A DNA stretch of 6,294 nt from Oscillospiraceae bacterium (GTDB taxonomy: Bacteria; Bacillota_A; Clostridia; Saccharofermentanales; Saccharofermentanaceae). How positions within the stretch are numbered: position 1 is the first letter of the stretch; the number at the start of each line of letters is the position of its first letter. The notes beneath the pieces are model-generated. The model was not told where the DNA came from. It was given only the letters and a program-made list of their open reading frames with translations, and did no database searches. This document shows positions 5,135 through 6,294 of the stretch, piece after piece. A program made the position numbers and the translations under genes. The stretch spans positions 1-6,294 of the forward strand of contig CADCPU010000140.1 of assembly GCA_902803365.1 (NCBI GenBank), in the 5' to 3' direction.

Positions 5135-6294
5135 ATGAAGAGTGTATTTATATTGACCCTGGCGAACATAAGGCATAAGAAGAGTTCGTTTGCAGGGGTA
5201 GTGTTTTTGATCTTTATGATCGTGTTTTCGTTTATACCGACGCTGAGTAATGCCAACAATACGAAGAAGGCGATAGACGAGGGATTCAAGATCGCAAACT
5301 TCGGTGATTCGACGGTGCTCATCCTGGACGATCTGTATACGGGAGATATCGAAAACAGCATGAGAGCCTATGACGGGGTTAGGGAGATAGATAAGCAGCA
5401 GTTCATAAGCGTTGTCGATCAGGAGTTCTTTGACGAGCGCGAGAGCAAGGACATTAATTTCCTGAGGGCGGCAAATGACAGCGACAGGATATTCAATGAG
5501 GATTTTACGGGCTTTGCAAAAGGAGAGAAAGTTGAACAGGGAGAGATCTATCTCCCGTATAAGGTAAAGGATCTGGAGTGGATCAAGATCGGGGCGAAGT
5601 TCAAGCTTAAGGTCGGTGACAGGCTGGAAGAATTCACTGTTGCGGGATTCTTTGACGATCCGATCTTCAGGCCGAGGACGTGGTGGGCGAATACCGCGTT
5701 GATCAGCACCGAAGATTACGACAGGCTCGTGTCGGAGGCAAGCCATATCTATGATACGGACAGGAAGTTCCTTTTGTACGACATCATTCAGGTCCATTTT
5801 AAAGAAGGAACTGATCTTGAGACATTTAAGGATGATATGGAGCGTTCGTGTAATCTCATAAGTAACGCGGACAGGGTGTGCACGATCGATGATTTCAGAA
5901 AGAGCGGCGAGCTCTATGCTGATATCGGAACGAAGCTCGTCTACGTGTTTGAGGCACTGTTGATGGCGGTCGTGCTGATCACGATGCATAACAATATCAG
6001 TTCTGCGATCGAGATGGATTATACGGACCTCGGAGTACTGAAGTCGCAGGGCTTTGACATAATGAAGATCAGACTGATATTTATATTCCAGTATCTGATC
6101 GCGGCGATCATCGGTTCGATCCTGGGAATGCTCGGTTCGATACCTCTCACCGGCGGAACGGTCAGGCTCTTTATGACGGTTACCTGTGTGCTCACGGATA
6201 ATAAGATCGTCATTAAAGAATCGCTTATCCTGATCGCTGCGGTGATCGTGATCTGCACGTTGTTCGTATTCCTCGCTACCGCAAAGATCAAGAA
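5135..6294 (+). CDS. FtsX-type ABC transporter permease, C-terminus cut by window edge
   Basis: Membrane subunit paired with the preceding ATPase; 386 codons are present and the frame is still open at the right edge. ATG is at 5135-5137, six bases after the ATPase stop, and the ribosome binding site is weak, which suggests translational coupling. A first membrane helix (~17-38, GVVFLIFMIVFSFIPTL) is followed by an extracellular domain of about 225 residues (~40-265; Cys239 and Cys249 are present). A helix cluster follows at about 264-288, 312-340 and 361-384. Between the first two of these, the cytoplasmic loop EMDYTDLGVLKSQGFD (293-308) matches the conserved coupling loop of FtsX/MacB permeases, which contacts the ATPase. 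Only one FtsX unit is visible. In related Gram-positive permeases a second often follows, so the full protein may be about twice this length, which is an inference. Confidence 0.9.
   Translation, partial: MKSVFILTLANIRHKKSSFAGVVFLIFMIVFSFIPTLSNANNTKKAIDEGFKIANFGDSTVLILDDLYTGDIENSMRAYDGVREIDKQQFISVVDQEFFDERESKDINFLRAANDSDRIFNEDFTGFAKGEKVEQGEIYLPYKVKDLEWIKIGAKFKLKVGDRLEEFTVAGFFDDPIFRPRTWWANTALISTEDYDRLVSEASHIYDTDRKFLLYDIIQVHFKEGTDLETFKDDMERSCNLISNADRVCTIDDFRKSGELYADIGTKLVYVFEALLMAVVLITMHNNISSAIEMDYTDLGVLKSQGFDIMKIRLIFIFQYLIAAIIGSILGMLGSIPLTGGTVRLFMTVTCVLTDNKIVIKESLILIAAVIVICTLFVFLATAKIK

Noticed and set aside
4808..5989. 393-codon minus-strand frame opposite the ATPase and permease
   Set aside because: It spans two genes with clear motifs on the plus strand, is rich in Arg, His and Leu as expected of an antisense shadow, and shows no recognisable domain.

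Overview
The window reads as chromosomal DNA of a Gram-positive, probably clostridial (Bacillota) bacterium. This rests on the purine-rich AAGGAG-type ribosome binding sites, the frequent AGG, ATA and GAT codons, and a response regulator, sensor kinase, ABC ATPase and FtsX-type permease in tandem, an arrangement common in that phylum. Base composition is roughly balanced over the coding regions. The exception is a markedly AT-rich stretch at about 370-770. The genus cannot be named from the sequence.

Layout. At the left edge a minus-strand gene runs off the window (1-476, C-terminus missing). It is not recognised, but it has clear codon bias and a faint resemblance to ribbon-helix-helix DNA-binding proteins. 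Upstream of its start lies an intergenic tract (477-811) holding five copies of a 17-base, mostly palindromic sequence at steps of 42, 41, 42 and 41 bases, followed by the terminator of the next gene. Next is a complete minus-strand PLP-dependent aminotransferase (812-1987). Its promoter overlaps that of a divergent plus-strand gene cluster.

The plus-strand cluster starts at 2064. It encodes a Bcp-type thiol peroxidase, an OmpR-family response regulator (one-base overlap), a HAMP-containing sensor histidine kinase (two-base gap), a MacB/LolD/BceA-type ABC ATPase (46-base gap) and the N-terminal half of an FtsX-type permease, cut off by the right edge. The tight packing suggests one transcript. 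In this reading the kinase senses an envelope signal, the regulator controls transcription, and the ATPase and permease form a membrane machine for export, peptide resistance or envelope stress. The peroxiredoxin at the head is the unusual member.

The strongest candidate for something undescribed is the helically phased repeat array at 569-751. It looks like a multi-site operator, a centromere or an iteron-like region, and it is placed to serve the unrecognised left-hand gene. No CRISPR array, insertion sequence, tRNA, rRNA or riboswitch was seen.
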